In this document: positions 50,822 to 61,000 of the stretch, piece by piece
Layout of the letters: every line of letters starts with the position of its first letter
Position numbering within the stretch: position 1 is the first letter of the stretch
NCBI GenBank assembly: GCA_003130815.1
Contig: QFDA01000001.1
Coordinates: 980,631-1,044,630 of the forward strand
Direction: 5' to 3'
From: Bacteroidetes bacterium SCGC AAA795-G10
Lineage (GTDB): Bacteria; Bacteroidota; Bacteroidia; Flavobacteriales; Flavobacteriaceae
DNA length: 64,000 nucleotides
Translations under genes and position numbers: made by a program
Notes under the pieces: generated by a model
Databases searched by the model: none
What the model saw: the letters and a program-made list of their open reading frames with translations, nothing else
What the model was told of the DNA's origin: nothing

Positions 50822-51419
50822 ATTTGAATCTACTAAGAAGTTTAGTTTCGGAATAGCCATCCAAACCATTAATTGTAACTATACCTGCTTTGTCAAGTTG
50901 AACCCAACCATCATCTAAAAGCAAAGTTTGAGAAACAAAAATATGTTCAATACTAGCAATAATTAAAATGGTATCATTTTCCTTAATGTGGTATTCGTTT
51001 TTAAAGCTGCAACCCATTTGCAAAGGAGATTCTTTAACAAAAGGAGCCTGCCAGTTTTCTTTTTTTTCTACCTCAAAATTTGTCTTATCAAATTCTGATA
51101 TAAAATCTGGGTATTTGGCAGAAGTATGATGAGCGTCAGAAATCACTTTTTTTGTTACTGCATTTAATGTGAATATGCCTGTTGACTTAATGTTACTATA
51201 AGTGTGTCTTGGAACTGTGGTTGGTCTTAAGATAAAACCTATTAGAGCTGGGTTGCTTCCAAGATGTATAACTGAACTGAAGATTGCTAAATTTTCTTTA
51301 CCATCTAATGATTGAGAACCAATAAGATTTGCAGATTTATATCCAGTCACACTATTTATTAGATTAAGACGATAAACTTTGGAAAAATTTTTAAAGTCAC
51401 TTGAATTGAAATGATGCAT
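50796..51419 (-). CDS. Flavin reductase family protein
   Basis: NSVTGYKSANLIGSQSLDGKENLAIFSSVIHLGSNPALIGFILRPTTVPRHTYSNIKSTGIFTLN. Confidence 0.88.
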   Translation of the reverse strand: MHHFNSSDFKNFSKVYRLNLINSVTGYKSANLIGSQSLDGKENLAIFSSVIHLGSNPALIGFILRPTTVPRHTYSNIKSTGIFTLNAVTKKVISDAHHTSAKYPDFISEFDKTNFEVEKKENWQAPFVKESPLQMGCSFKNEYHIKENDTILIIASIEHIFVSQTLLLDDGWVQLDKAGIVTINGLDGYSETKLLSRFKYARPKRSE

Positions 51420-51456
51420 TAATCAGAAATAAATTTGATTGAACTTTAATGTCAGA

Positions 51457-51663
51457 TTATGAATTTATTTTTTTATCGAATTTTAAAACAATAAATATTA
51501 TTATACTGATAGCAATCACTAAGGAACCTATATATAAATAATGGTCTGAAATTTGATTTGTAGAAAGGAAACCAGAAATAATCTTTTTATCTAAGAAAGA
51601 AATAAATAAACCAACTGGAATAAGAATTAAAATAATTATTAATGGTTTTGAAAAGTATTTCAT
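51457..51663 (-). CDS. Small two-TM hypothetical protein
   Basis: 68 aa, two hydrophobic segments; position between oppositely oriented genes. Confidence 0.5.
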   Translation of the reverse strand: MKYFSKPLIIILILIPVGLFISFLDKKIISGFLSTNQISDHYLYIGSLVIAISIIIFIVLKFDKKINS

Positions 51664-51729
51664 TGTTTATTTTTTAGATGCTAAATACTAGAGTTTTCAT
51701 AAATTTAGTAAAAATATCAAAAGATAAAC

Positions 51730-52158
51730 TTGATGATTACAATTAACATTTTTGTATACATGTGGGCAATATTTTTCTACCAAAACCAAGATGTTCAGGG
51801 CTTGTGGATTACAGAAGATGATGAAACAGGAAAGAAAAAATCTGAGGTTTTAATTTATAAAGAGGGAAATAAAGTCTATGGTAAAATAATTAATCTCATA
51901 TTACCCGAAGATAAAGGTAAACTTTGCCTTAAGTGTAAAGGTGAAAATAAAAATAAACCTATAGAAGGACTTGTGATTTTAAAAGACTTAATTTTGGAGG
52001 ACGATACATGGGATAGTGGTACAATTTTAGACCCAAAATCTGGAAAAATTTACGACTGTTATATTTCACTTGAAGATGACAATACACTTAAAGTAAGAGG
52101 CTTTTTAGGATTTTCTCTTTTAGGTAGAACACAGATTTGGAAACGCAAACTTGATTAG
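51730..52158 (+). CDS. DUF2147 domain protein
   Basis: VQGLWITEDDETGKKKSEVLIYKEGNKVYGKI...LKVRGFLGFSLLGRTQIWKR. Confidence 0.88.
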   Translation: MMITINIFVYMWAIFFYQNQDVQGLWITEDDETGKKKSEVLIYKEGNKVYGKIINLILPEDKGKLCLKCKGENKNKPIEGLVILKDLILEDDTWDSGTILDPKSGKIYDCYISLEDDNTLKVRGFLGFSLLGRTQIWKRKLD

Positions 52159-52246
52159 TTCTATTTAAGAGTTATATATATGATTAGTAAAAAGTTTTGT
52201 TATTCTTATTTGTATATTGTTAATTGTTAATCAAAAACCAAATATT

Positions 52247-52672
52247 ATGAATGAATTTGAAATTTTTCAAAATGCAAATTTAAACTTTATAAATAATGCT
52301 ATTTATCTTTTATGTGTTATTATAATGACAGCTTTAGCATTTTATCTTATTAGAAGAACCAGAGAATTAAATTTACCTACTTATGCGAAAGGTGTAATGA
52401 CCTTGTTTTGCGTTTGTGTAATCTTTTTTGGCTTACAAGTATCGTCTTACCTAGTTTTAGCTCAGAAGGGGATGTCATTACAATTATCTGAGTTACAAAA
52501 TTCCGGTGTAGAATTGTCTTCAAGTGCAATAGCTACTATAGAACGTTATGGGCATACTGCCGATATGGGTCCTGTCAGTTTGGCTCCAGACATACCCTCA
52601 ATTGTTATTTGGGCAACAATCGGCTTCATGTTTATTGGTGGGATTTGGTTTAAATATCCTGATCAGAAATAG
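52247..52672 (+). CDS. Hypothetical membrane protein
   Basis: Three hydrophobic segments; ATG 52247 preferred over upstream alternative start; followed by terminator. Confidence 0.6.
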   Translation: MNEFEIFQNANLNFINNAIYLLCVIIMTALAFYLIRRTRELNLPTYAKGVMTLFCVCVIFFGLQVSSYLVLAQKGMSLQLSELQNSGVELSSSAIATIERYGHTADMGPVSLAPDIPSIVIWATIGFMFIGGIWFKYPDQK

Positions 52673-52677
52673 TATTT

Positions 52678-52704
52678 AAAAACCCTTCACATGAAGGGTT
52701 TTTT
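52678..52704 (+). terminator. Rho-independent terminator
   Basis: AAAAACCCTTC-ACAT-GAAGGGTTTTT, 11-bp stem with T run, 6 nt after the upstream stop. Confidence 0.85.
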
Positions 52705-52741
52705 ATTTACATCGTATATTTATTAATATTTTAATTTTTAG

Positions 52742-53248
52742 GTGATTTCACAATTAAGTAAATTTTCTACATGCTCTGAAATATTAATTAACTCAGAGGT
52801 AGACAAAGTGTGGACTCTTTTAACAAAAACTTCGCATTTAGAATTAGTTCATCCATTTTGTAAATCACACAAAAAATTAGTTTGGGATGATAAAAGTAAA
52901 ATAGATCAACTTACTTACATAAATGGATTAACATATGAGCGTAATTTCTACAATTTTGAAAAAAATAAGGGGTTTAAATTAATGATTGGGAAAAAAGACG
53001 GGAAGAAGTCTAGAGTAGTTTGGAGATTAAACCCTTTAAATGAAAAAACACATCTATCAATAAGAGTCACCCCTTATATCTCTGAAAAATATCATTTAAT
53101 TACATATAATTTTTTATTAATATTTTATGTTCTCCCTTTGCTAAAAAAGTATTTAAATAGTGTTACCAAAGGGATTAAATTTTATTTAGAAGAAGGAATT
53201 TCAGTAAAACAAAATCAGTTTGGAAAACATAAATGGTTTTCTAGCTAG
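52742..53248 (+). CDS. SRPBCC-like (START/Bet v1) family protein
   Basis: SEILINSEVDKVWTLLTKTSHLELVHPFC...; GTG start. Confidence 0.6.
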   Translation: MISQLSKFSTCSEILINSEVDKVWTLLTKTSHLELVHPFCKSHKKLVWDDKSKIDQLTYINGLTYERNFYNFEKNKGFKLMIGKKDGKKSRVVWRLNPLNEKTHLSIRVTPYISEKYHLITYNFLLIFYVLPLLKKYLNSVTKGIKFYLEEGISVKQNQFGKHKWFSS

Positions 53249-54929
53249 ATTTAATTTTTTTAAGTGTATGGTTTTTCAATACCCACATGTTAGGATCAAT
53301 AATAACATTCAATGGCTCTTTATCAGTTTTAATCTTGTATAATTTACTTAACTCTTTTAGGTTAATTTTTTCAATTTTATATTCATTTTCACCATAATCA
53401 ATACCAATTTCGATAGGCATTTCAATTATAACATTGCCTTTTTGAACCTGTTTAAGTTCTAGAGCAATTTCTTGTAGATTTTTTTCATATTTCCATACCC
53501 CTTCTAAAACTAAGTTGCCCGGTTTATAGAGCCACTGATCAAAAAACTTAGTCAAATCTTTTCCTGAGACGTCCTCCATAATAGTTTTGAAATCTTTTGT
53601 TGATGCATTTAAATCTTTATATTTTAAGTAATATGCTCTGATGCCTTTCCAAAATATTTTTGTCCCTAGGTGTCCTCTTAACATATGTAATATCCAACTC
53701 CCTTTTTGGTATGTTTGAACACTAGTAACATCTTTCATGTCCTTTAAATCATTGTGTATAACAGTATAATTAGGATTTTTTTGGTGAAAATTATCTACTG
53801 TTTTTTTACTAGATTTTAACCCTTTAATAAATTCATCTCGACCATATTCATGTTCAATAAATAATAATGTAAAATAAGTAGCAAAACCTTCACTAAGCCA
53901 AATATCGTCCCAACTAAATTCTGTAACAGAATTACCAAACCACTGATGTGCTATTTCATGAATAATTACATTTCTCCATCTTTCATTTCTGTCTCCTACA
54001 ACCGATTTATCACTATACAAAATAGCTGATGCTGCTTCCATTCCTCCACTTACACTATTGGACTGAATATTTGCTAGTTTTTCATAAGAGAATGGACCTA
54101 TATTGGTTTCATAAAACTCAAGGGCATTTTTAGTTGGGTACGAATAATCGTAAAAACCAGCATCTCTATCTTGTTTAAAAACCCAGGTTTGAAGTGATTT
54201 ACCTTTAAATTCGTCAAAATATTGAATAGCAAATTCTGCAACACCCAAGACATAGAGCCACGGGGCAATAGGAACTGATTGTTTCCAATGAGTTAGTAAT
54301 TTATTATCATCTAAATGTGTCTCTTCGATTTTTAAACCATTTGAAATTACTTGATAATGGTCTGGAGCGGTTACAACGAATTCACATTTAGCTTTATCAG
54401 ACGGATGATCAATTAATGCAAGCCAATGTCTTGCTCTGTTTGGCCAATTATCACTAAAAAAAGTTCTATCACCATATTTATTATTTCCTATATAGAGTCC
54501 CTCTTGTGGTATTCCTTTATAATTGATTTTAAACTGAACTCTGTCGTTTATTTTTGACGCGGTACTTAGAAAGATATACAAATTATTATTCTCATGAATA
54601 AACTTTAGTTTTTTATTATTAGAAAATAAATCAATAACCTTCATACCTTTTCCATTACTTTCATTTGATGAATTAACTAAATCCAATCTTATTTTCTTTA
54701 TACCATCTTCTTTAAACCTGAGATCAATAATTTCTTCACAGTAAATTTCATCTTTTTCATCAGATAAGGTGATGTTAAAGATGTAATTCAAAACATCTAT
54801 TTTCTGATTCTTTGGATATGGATCTGAATTCGCATAACAAGTTCTGTAAGGAGTTGAAATAATCAAAAACAAAAACAGAAGTATAATTTTATTGAAGATT
54901 GGAATAATATTTACTTGTTTATTTTTCAT
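53241..54929 (-). CDS. M1 family aminopeptidase
   Basis: SVSGGMEAASAILY (GxMEN-like), IHEIAHQWFGNSVTEFSWDDIWLSEGFATY zinc motif. Confidence 0.93.
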   Translation of the reverse strand: MKNKQVNIIPIFNKIILLFLFLIISTPYRTCYANSDPYPKNQKIDVLNYIFNITLSDEKDEIYCEEIIDLRFKEDGIKKIRLDLVNSSNESNGKGMKVIDLFSNNKKLKFIHENNNLYIFLSTASKINDRVQFKINYKGIPQEGLYIGNNKYGDRTFFSDNWPNRARHWLALIDHPSDKAKCEFVVTAPDHYQVISNGLKIEETHLDDNKLLTHWKQSVPIAPWLYVLGVAEFAIQYFDEFKGKSLQTWVFKQDRDAGFYDYSYPTKNALEFYETNIGPFSYEKLANIQSNSVSGGMEAASAILYSDKSVVGDRNERWRNVIIHEIAHQWFGNSVTEFSWDDIWLSEGFATYFTLLFIEHEYGRDEFIKGLKSSKKTVDNFHQKNPNYTVIHNDLKDMKDVTSVQTYQKGSWILHMLRGHLGTKIFWKGIRAYYLKYKDLNASTKDFKTIMEDVSGKDLTKFFDQWLYKPGNLVLEGVWKYEKNLQEIALELKQVQKGNVIIEMPIEIGIDYGENEYKIEKINLKELSKLYKIKTDKEPLNVIIDPNMWVLKNHTLKKIKSS

Positions 54930-55004
54930 TTAAAAGTTCAAATATGTTGGCTTTAGAAGAATTTTAATAAAGTTAGATTGAATAAAAAAAATATTTTTTA
55001 TTCA

Positions 55005-57128
55005 CTATTTTTTGTCAATTATTTTAAAAGTAGTTTTTCTGTTTAGACTATGAAAATGCTCTGGTCTTTTTGAACATTTAATCTCTTTAATTTTAGCATT
55101 TAAAATTGATTTTTTTACTTCATTTAATTTTTCAGCTGCCTCATTATAAGTATCGAAAATTCCAAGGTTAACTTGGTAATATATATTAACTTTTATTATT
55201 TCGACTGATTTAGGATCTAATGATTTTTTTGTCACAAAATTTTCAGCACTAATTTTATTGCTGAAAAGTCCAACTGCTATAGTAAATTGATTTATAGAAC
55301 TTCCCTCCACCATACTTTCACCGAAAGCTTTTTCTTCAATTACTGTTTTAATATTTAATCTTGTTTTTATGTAATCACTTACAGTTTTTGTTCTTCGCTC
55401 ACTCAACTTTTGATTATATGTTCTTTTACCTTGACAGTCAGTGAATGAAGAAATTTCAATTTTTAAATTTGGATTATTATTTAAAATTTCAGCAATTGAA
55501 TCTAGTCTGGGGAAAAATTTCTCTTTCAATTCGTATTTATCAAAATCGAAATATATAGGTTTTAATAGATTCTCGTAGTTTATTAATTTTTGAAAATTCT
55601 TATTTTCTAAAGTAACTTTTATTTCCTTAGACTTCCCAAAATCACTAATAATCCTGTAAGAAAATGAATCTTTTTTAAATTCATTAGAATTTGCTCTATA
55701 CCAAAAAGTACCATTTGGATTTAAATTTAATTTTCCATGATTAACATCACTAACCATTCCGATTTTTAAAGGGATAAGTAGAGTTAAAGGATCATTTTTT
55801 TTCATTTTTACCCTATCATTTTTCAAAATGATATTAGATCCTACTACAAGAGTATCGGTTCCGAAAAAATTGTATAAATCTTCTTCCCCTTCAATTTTAG
55901 GCATAAACTTAAAGGCATAAATATCATCATCACCTTTGCCGCCTTTTCTATTAGAACTTATGAAACCAGTTTTTGTTTTTATATCTATTGAGAAAGATGT
56001 ATCGTCATATTCTGAATTAAAGGGCTCACTCAAAATAATATTCTCCCAGCGATTATAAATTTTATTTGTTGCTAAATAAATATTAAACTTTTGATCAGAA
56101 CCTTTGTTGGAGGAATAAAAAAGATACTTATCTGAAAAAATGAAGGGAAAAACTTCATCGTTTTTAGTATTGATATCTGGTCCCATATTCATTATTTCAC
56201 CTGCAATCTTATCATCTTTTATGTTGACGTAGTAAAGATCCATACCACCATATCCTCCAGGACGATCACTTGAGAAATACAATACCTTACCATCGGCTGA
56301 AATTGTTGGATGAATTGAAGAGTAGCCATCAAAATTTAATTCCATAAGTTTTGGCATTTCTTTTCCAAATTTATCAAGGGGAATTTGAAAAATTGCTAGT
56401 TGAATATTTTTAGTTTTTCTAACCTTACTTGTAGTCCTTGTCAGATATAACATTTTAGTTTCAGGGTTTAATGAAATAGGACCGTCTTGATAGATAGAAT
56501 TAAATCTTATTTTAAGTTCTTTAGCTGACTTAGTTTCGAATGTTGAGGTATCAATTTCGGTTTTATATAAATTGTAAATCTGATTTATTGATTTAATTTT
56601 TTTCCGTATGTATTTTTGATTACCTAAATAGAAAATTGATCCCTTTGCTGGGTCAACCATAAATGCACCGAACTCAGATTTTTGAGTATTTAGGTTTAAA
56701 TTTAAAACTTGATAATTTTTTGAATTTATATTCGTTTTTAGTTCAGTATTATTAGTAAGGGGTATTCTTTTGGCCTTTTCAATATATTCTTTAACCAACT
56801 GTTTATTTTCTGGAATTAAAGAAATGTAGTCATAATAATCAGTGACATTTGCGTAATCTGATTGAACCAATGGGTCTAAAACCTCCGCTGCCTCTTTAAT
56901 CCTTTTTATATTTTTTAATGACTTAGAGTAAATTCTTATAATATTTGGAAAAAGTGAGTCCTCAATGTTAGATAACCTCTCAACAACTTTTTCGAAATCT
57001 TTATTTTCAAAAAAATATTCTGCCCATCGGATATTATAATTTAAATCATTGTCAATTTTATCTGATTTTTTTTGACCCAGACTATAAAAACTTATTAAAA
57101 TTGAGATTATAAAAGCTGCTTTTTTCAT
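55005..57128 (-). CDS. OmpA family protein with TPR-like, PD40 and C-terminal SPOR-like regions
   Basis: FSSDRPGGYGGMDLYY PD40 repeats; PIYFDFDKYELKEKFFPRLDSIAEIL...SERRTKTVSDYI OmpA; FTIAVGLFSNKISAENFV / YYQVNLGIFDTYNEA SPOR-like. Confidence 0.85.
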   Translation of the reverse strand: MKKAAFIISILISFYSLGQKKSDKIDNDLNYNIRWAEYFFENKDFEKVVERLSNIEDSLFPNIIRIYSKSLKNIKRIKEAAEVLDPLVQSDYANVTDYYDYISLIPENKQLVKEYIEKAKRIPLTNNTELKTNINSKNYQVLNLNLNTQKSEFGAFMVDPAKGSIFYLGNQKYIRKKIKSINQIYNLYKTEIDTSTFETKSAKELKIRFNSIYQDGPISLNPETKMLYLTRTTSKVRKTKNIQLAIFQIPLDKFGKEMPKLMELNFDGYSSIHPTISADGKVLYFSSDRPGGYGGMDLYYVNIKDDKIAGEIMNMGPDINTKNDEVFPFIFSDKYLFYSSNKGSDQKFNIYLATNKIYNRWENIILSEPFNSEYDDTSFSIDIKTKTGFISSNRKGGKGDDDIYAFKFMPKIEGEEDLYNFFGTDTLVVGSNIILKNDRVKMKKNDPLTLLIPLKIGMVSDVNHGKLNLNPNGTFWYRANSNEFKKDSFSYRIISDFGKSKEIKVTLENKNFQKLINYENLLKPIYFDFDKYELKEKFFPRLDSIAEILNNNPNLKIEISSFTDCQGKRTYNQKLSERRTKTVSDYIKTRLNIKTVIEEKAFGESMVEGSSINQFTIAVGLFSNKISAENFVTKKSLDPKSVEIIKVNIYYQVNLGIFDTYNEAAEKLNEVKKSILNAKIKEIKCSKRPEHFHSLNRKTTFKIIDKK

Positions 57129-57130
57129 AA

Positions 57131-58078
57131 TTAGAAAATTCTAGGGGATCTAAGCACACCAAATGCTCTTGGATTAAATTCATAACGGAGTAGAAACTCG
57201 TGGGAATAAGTATCTGTAAAATTCCTTATCCCTATTGAATTTGAAAACACATAACCAACACTAAAACTATTGCTAATGTGAATTCCTGCGATTAGACCAA
57301 TTCCAGCTCCTGATTGAATGACATCATTTGATATGCTCACAAGGTTTTTTAACTGAGGACCAAACCAAATAGATTTGTTAAAGTAGAGTAAAGTACTGAA
57401 ATCATAAGAAATAGGGCTTCTACTTGTAAATTTTAGCAAAAGACTTGGCTTTAATTCAATTGAATTAGACAATGATATTAAACCACCGGTAATAAAGTAG
57501 TTGTGTCGGATTAAAAAATATTTTTCGTCTTGAATCATTCTAGGTATAGAATATCCAAAATAAAACCTTGGTGTGTGATAGTAAAACCCAAAACCAATAT
57601 TTGGTTCTAATGATTCGGGGATATCATTTGTATATAGAGTATAATCTTGCTGTTGCTGCGGGGAGAGTATATCACTATTAAAATCGAAAAGTGATGCTGA
57701 TAACTTTAAACCAAGACCTAAATAATGTTTTTTTTCATTCAATTTTAGTTGATAAGCTAAATCTGCTGCAAACTGTGAGCTCTCTAATGGTCCAATCCGA
57801 TCGACAAGACCGGTTATGGAAAAGCCAAGGTTTTTATTATTTCTAGAGCCATTATAAGCAAAACTGTGGGTTACAGGGGCTCCCTCAAAACCAACCCATT
57901 GGGATCTCGATAAAAATGTAAATGAAGAATAGTTTTTTGAGCCAGCGTAACCTGAATTAAAGCTCTGGTGATTAAACATATACATATTAAAACTTGATTC
58001 TTGCTGACTAAAAATAACAAGAGGGAGCATCAAAAAAATTGAGCTAAAAAATTTTAATACATTTTTTCTCTTTATCAT
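57131..58078 (-). CDS. Type IX secretion system membrane protein PorP/SprF
   Basis: QQESSFNMYMFNHQSFNSGYAGSKNYSSFTFLSRSQWVGFEGAPVTHSFAYN. Confidence 0.92.
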   Translation of the reverse strand: MIKRKNVLKFFSSIFLMLPLVIFSQQESSFNMYMFNHQSFNSGYAGSKNYSSFTFLSRSQWVGFEGAPVTHSFAYNGSRNNKNLGFSITGLVDRIGPLESSQFAADLAYQLKLNEKKHYLGLGLKLSASLFDFNSDILSPQQQQDYTLYTNDIPESLEPNIGFGFYYHTPRFYFGYSIPRMIQDEKYFLIRHNYFITGGLISLSNSIELKPSLLLKFTSRSPISYDFSTLLYFNKSIWFGPQLKNLVSISNDVIQSGAGIGLIAGIHISNSFSVGYVFSNSIGIRNFTDTYSHEFLLRYEFNPRAFGVLRSPRIF

Positions 58079-61000
58079 CTTTTAATATAAATAAACCCTT
58101 TATGTAATTTTCCTCCTTCACTTTCCTCAAAGAAATAAAAGTAAACACCTTCTGGAAGTAATTTCGAATTATCTCCATAGCTCATGTTAGGTGAACCATC
58201 CCAATCATTTTGATAATTTTTTGTTTCATATACTTTTTGTTCCCATCTATTATAAACAATTAATCGGTGGTCTGGAAAAGCATCTATACCTGAAATAACA
58301 AATAGATCGTTTATTCCGTCGCCATTTGGACTAAATGAATTTGGAATAAAGAGTTCCTGAAAAACAAGTTCTATTGATTCTGTTAATACTGGAACTGGAC
58401 ATGAGCTCAACAATTGCTCAACTTTCAGTCTAAATTTATATCCAACATAATTTTTGTTTGGATTTGTAAGTTCTAATTTTGGAGTATAAACTCCTCTGAA
58501 ATCTATATCCTCACTTAAATCAGTCCAATCTTCAAAATCTCTTTTTATCTGCCACCTAAAATAGTAGGAAGAAGCAGAATAAGGATAGCTTAGCCTTGCA
58601 GACTTACCTGGCTCTATTTCAATAAAACTTTGATCTGGTGATAAAATTTCAGGTAAATCTAAGACCTCTAAAAAGTCATAAATACCATTATTATTTAAAT
58701 CTTGAGGTATTTCGTTATATGAATCTTGATTCAACACGAGTCCATTACTATCTACAAATAATATAGAATCACCAATAATCCCATCATTATTTTGATCAAT
58801 AAAACCAGCTTCAACGACATCAAAACATCCATCATTATCGCTATCTGGGTCAATACTGTTCGGTATACCGTCTCCATCAGTATCTTCATCAGTTTCTATT
58901 TCATCTTTTATACCGTCGTTATCGTCATCTTGATCTATACTATTTTCAACACCATCTGAGTCACAATCAGGAGAACTTGTAACAGGCTCTGTAACGCTTT
59001 CGGATTTGAAACTACAATTATTCTCAGGGTCTGTGGAATCCTCACTCTCTTTCGAATTTATAACACCGTCTCCGTCTATATCATTATCGCACACATCTCC
59101 TATACCATCCTTATCTAAATCAGATTGATCATAATTGCTAGTAAGATAGCAGTTATCAAGATCATTTCTTATGCCATCTCCATCAAAATCATCGTTATCT
59201 TCATTAATTACAACAACTGATGTAGGTAAAACAGTTCTATATGTAATATCTGAGCGAACATCATCTATAGAAATTATAATTTCCGAGCCAATATCTCCGT
59301 CAATTATTGGATCGTCTTTGCCAGTCACAATTATCTCTTGACTAATATTCCAATTATCTTTTGTAAAGACTAATTCTGAAAAATTGATTATCAGTTCTGT
59401 ATTATCTGCAACAGTAAAGTTTAAAAATACATCTGTATTTATTGCTGAAGTTAAACTTACACTTAGTATTGAAGTTGTTCCATTTTCAGAAACATTATCA
59501 GACAAGTTAAAAACAACTTGGGCAACGTCATCATCCTCATTTGTTAGAGTTGGATTTGAAACATCATCTGCTCCTATAGCATCGTAAAAAGGACTCACAG
59601 ATGTAGGATCTCCTGTAATAAGAACTAACTCTTGGTTTCCATCTGCAAAAAGTTCATCTATTCCAGTAATTGTAACCACATTTGAACTAGGATTATCCCA
59701 ATTATCAGCTAGTATAGTAATACTATCTGCAGATAAGTCCATCTCATTTGCTGGGCCATCAAGACTCAGAGGTATTGTTACACTTTCTCCACCATCAGGT
59801 TTTGATAGAAGACTAAATTGAACAACAACATAATCTCCAGATTCACTAGTTGAGAAATCATCATTTAAAACTGTTAAAATTATTCCAGGAGAATCGTTAT
59901 CCTGATTTGACATGTTAACATCATCTACCGTTGACCCATCCAGTAGACCGTAATTGTCATCAGTTGATGATACATTACCTGTAACAATAATATAATCAGC
60001 AGCACCATCACTCACGGGAGGATCGTCATCCACACCAGTGACAGTTACTACTTGTGGAATATTCCAGTTTGTTGCATTGAAGGAAATAACAGAAGTAGAT
60101 AAAACTCCCTCCAATTCATTAGTCGAAGTTAATTCTATAAATACATCACTTAAGGGTTCAGTAGTTAAATTAATTTCAAATGAACCTGTGTCTCCAGATT
60201 CACTAGTCAAATTATCTAAAACATTTACTATTATATCTACTACCTCATTATCTTCAGTAATCACATCTACAGATTTGTCTGCGGCTCCTGTAAAAGAAGC
60301 ATCAGAACTTGAGCTTACCGAACCAGTGATAGTAGAGGTTTGATTTTCATCGAAAATAAAGTCATCTACAACTTGTAGATTTATAGTTTGTGGAATATTC
60401 CAATTAGTAGAATTAAAAGTGACAGTAGGATTAACAATTGTTGCTTCTGTAGAATCATTCCCAGAAAAGTCAATAATAACATCAGTGGAAGGAATAGCAG
60501 TTAACGAAACTGTAAACGTAACAAGGTCACCAAGTACTTCTTCTTTTAGATTTCCACTAACATCACTTATGGTGAAGTCACCTATATCGTCATCAATTGT
60601 TAAAACTTGTCTGTCTTCTGGAGGTAGTGATAAAAATGCAGGATCAGAAGCGGCATTTATTCTGGCCGTAATTGATGTGTTTTGATCGCCATCAATTAAA
60701 AAATCATCTGCACTATTAATAATTATTGTTTGTGAAACATTCCAATTGGAATTTGTAAATGTTAAACTAGTATCGCTTAAAGTTTTTTCTGTTGAATCAT
60801 TATTTATTATATCTACAAAAACATCATTTACAGGCTGAGCTGTTAAAACGATTGAGAATTCTGCTGTAGCAGGATCATTTTCAGTCACAAAGGCGGGATC
60901 TACTATACCCCTTTTTCCAGTTGAAATTGTTGTAGACTCTGAATCAGTAGGTAGTTCAACGCCACCCTCTCCAGTTGTTACTTCATCTTCAACTGTTCTA

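Noticed and set aside
59384-60685. Plus-strand ORFs (67-101 aa) within the adhesin gene
   Set aside because: Antisense to the repetitive adhesin reading frame, no initiation signals or domains; low stop density caused by repeat composition.
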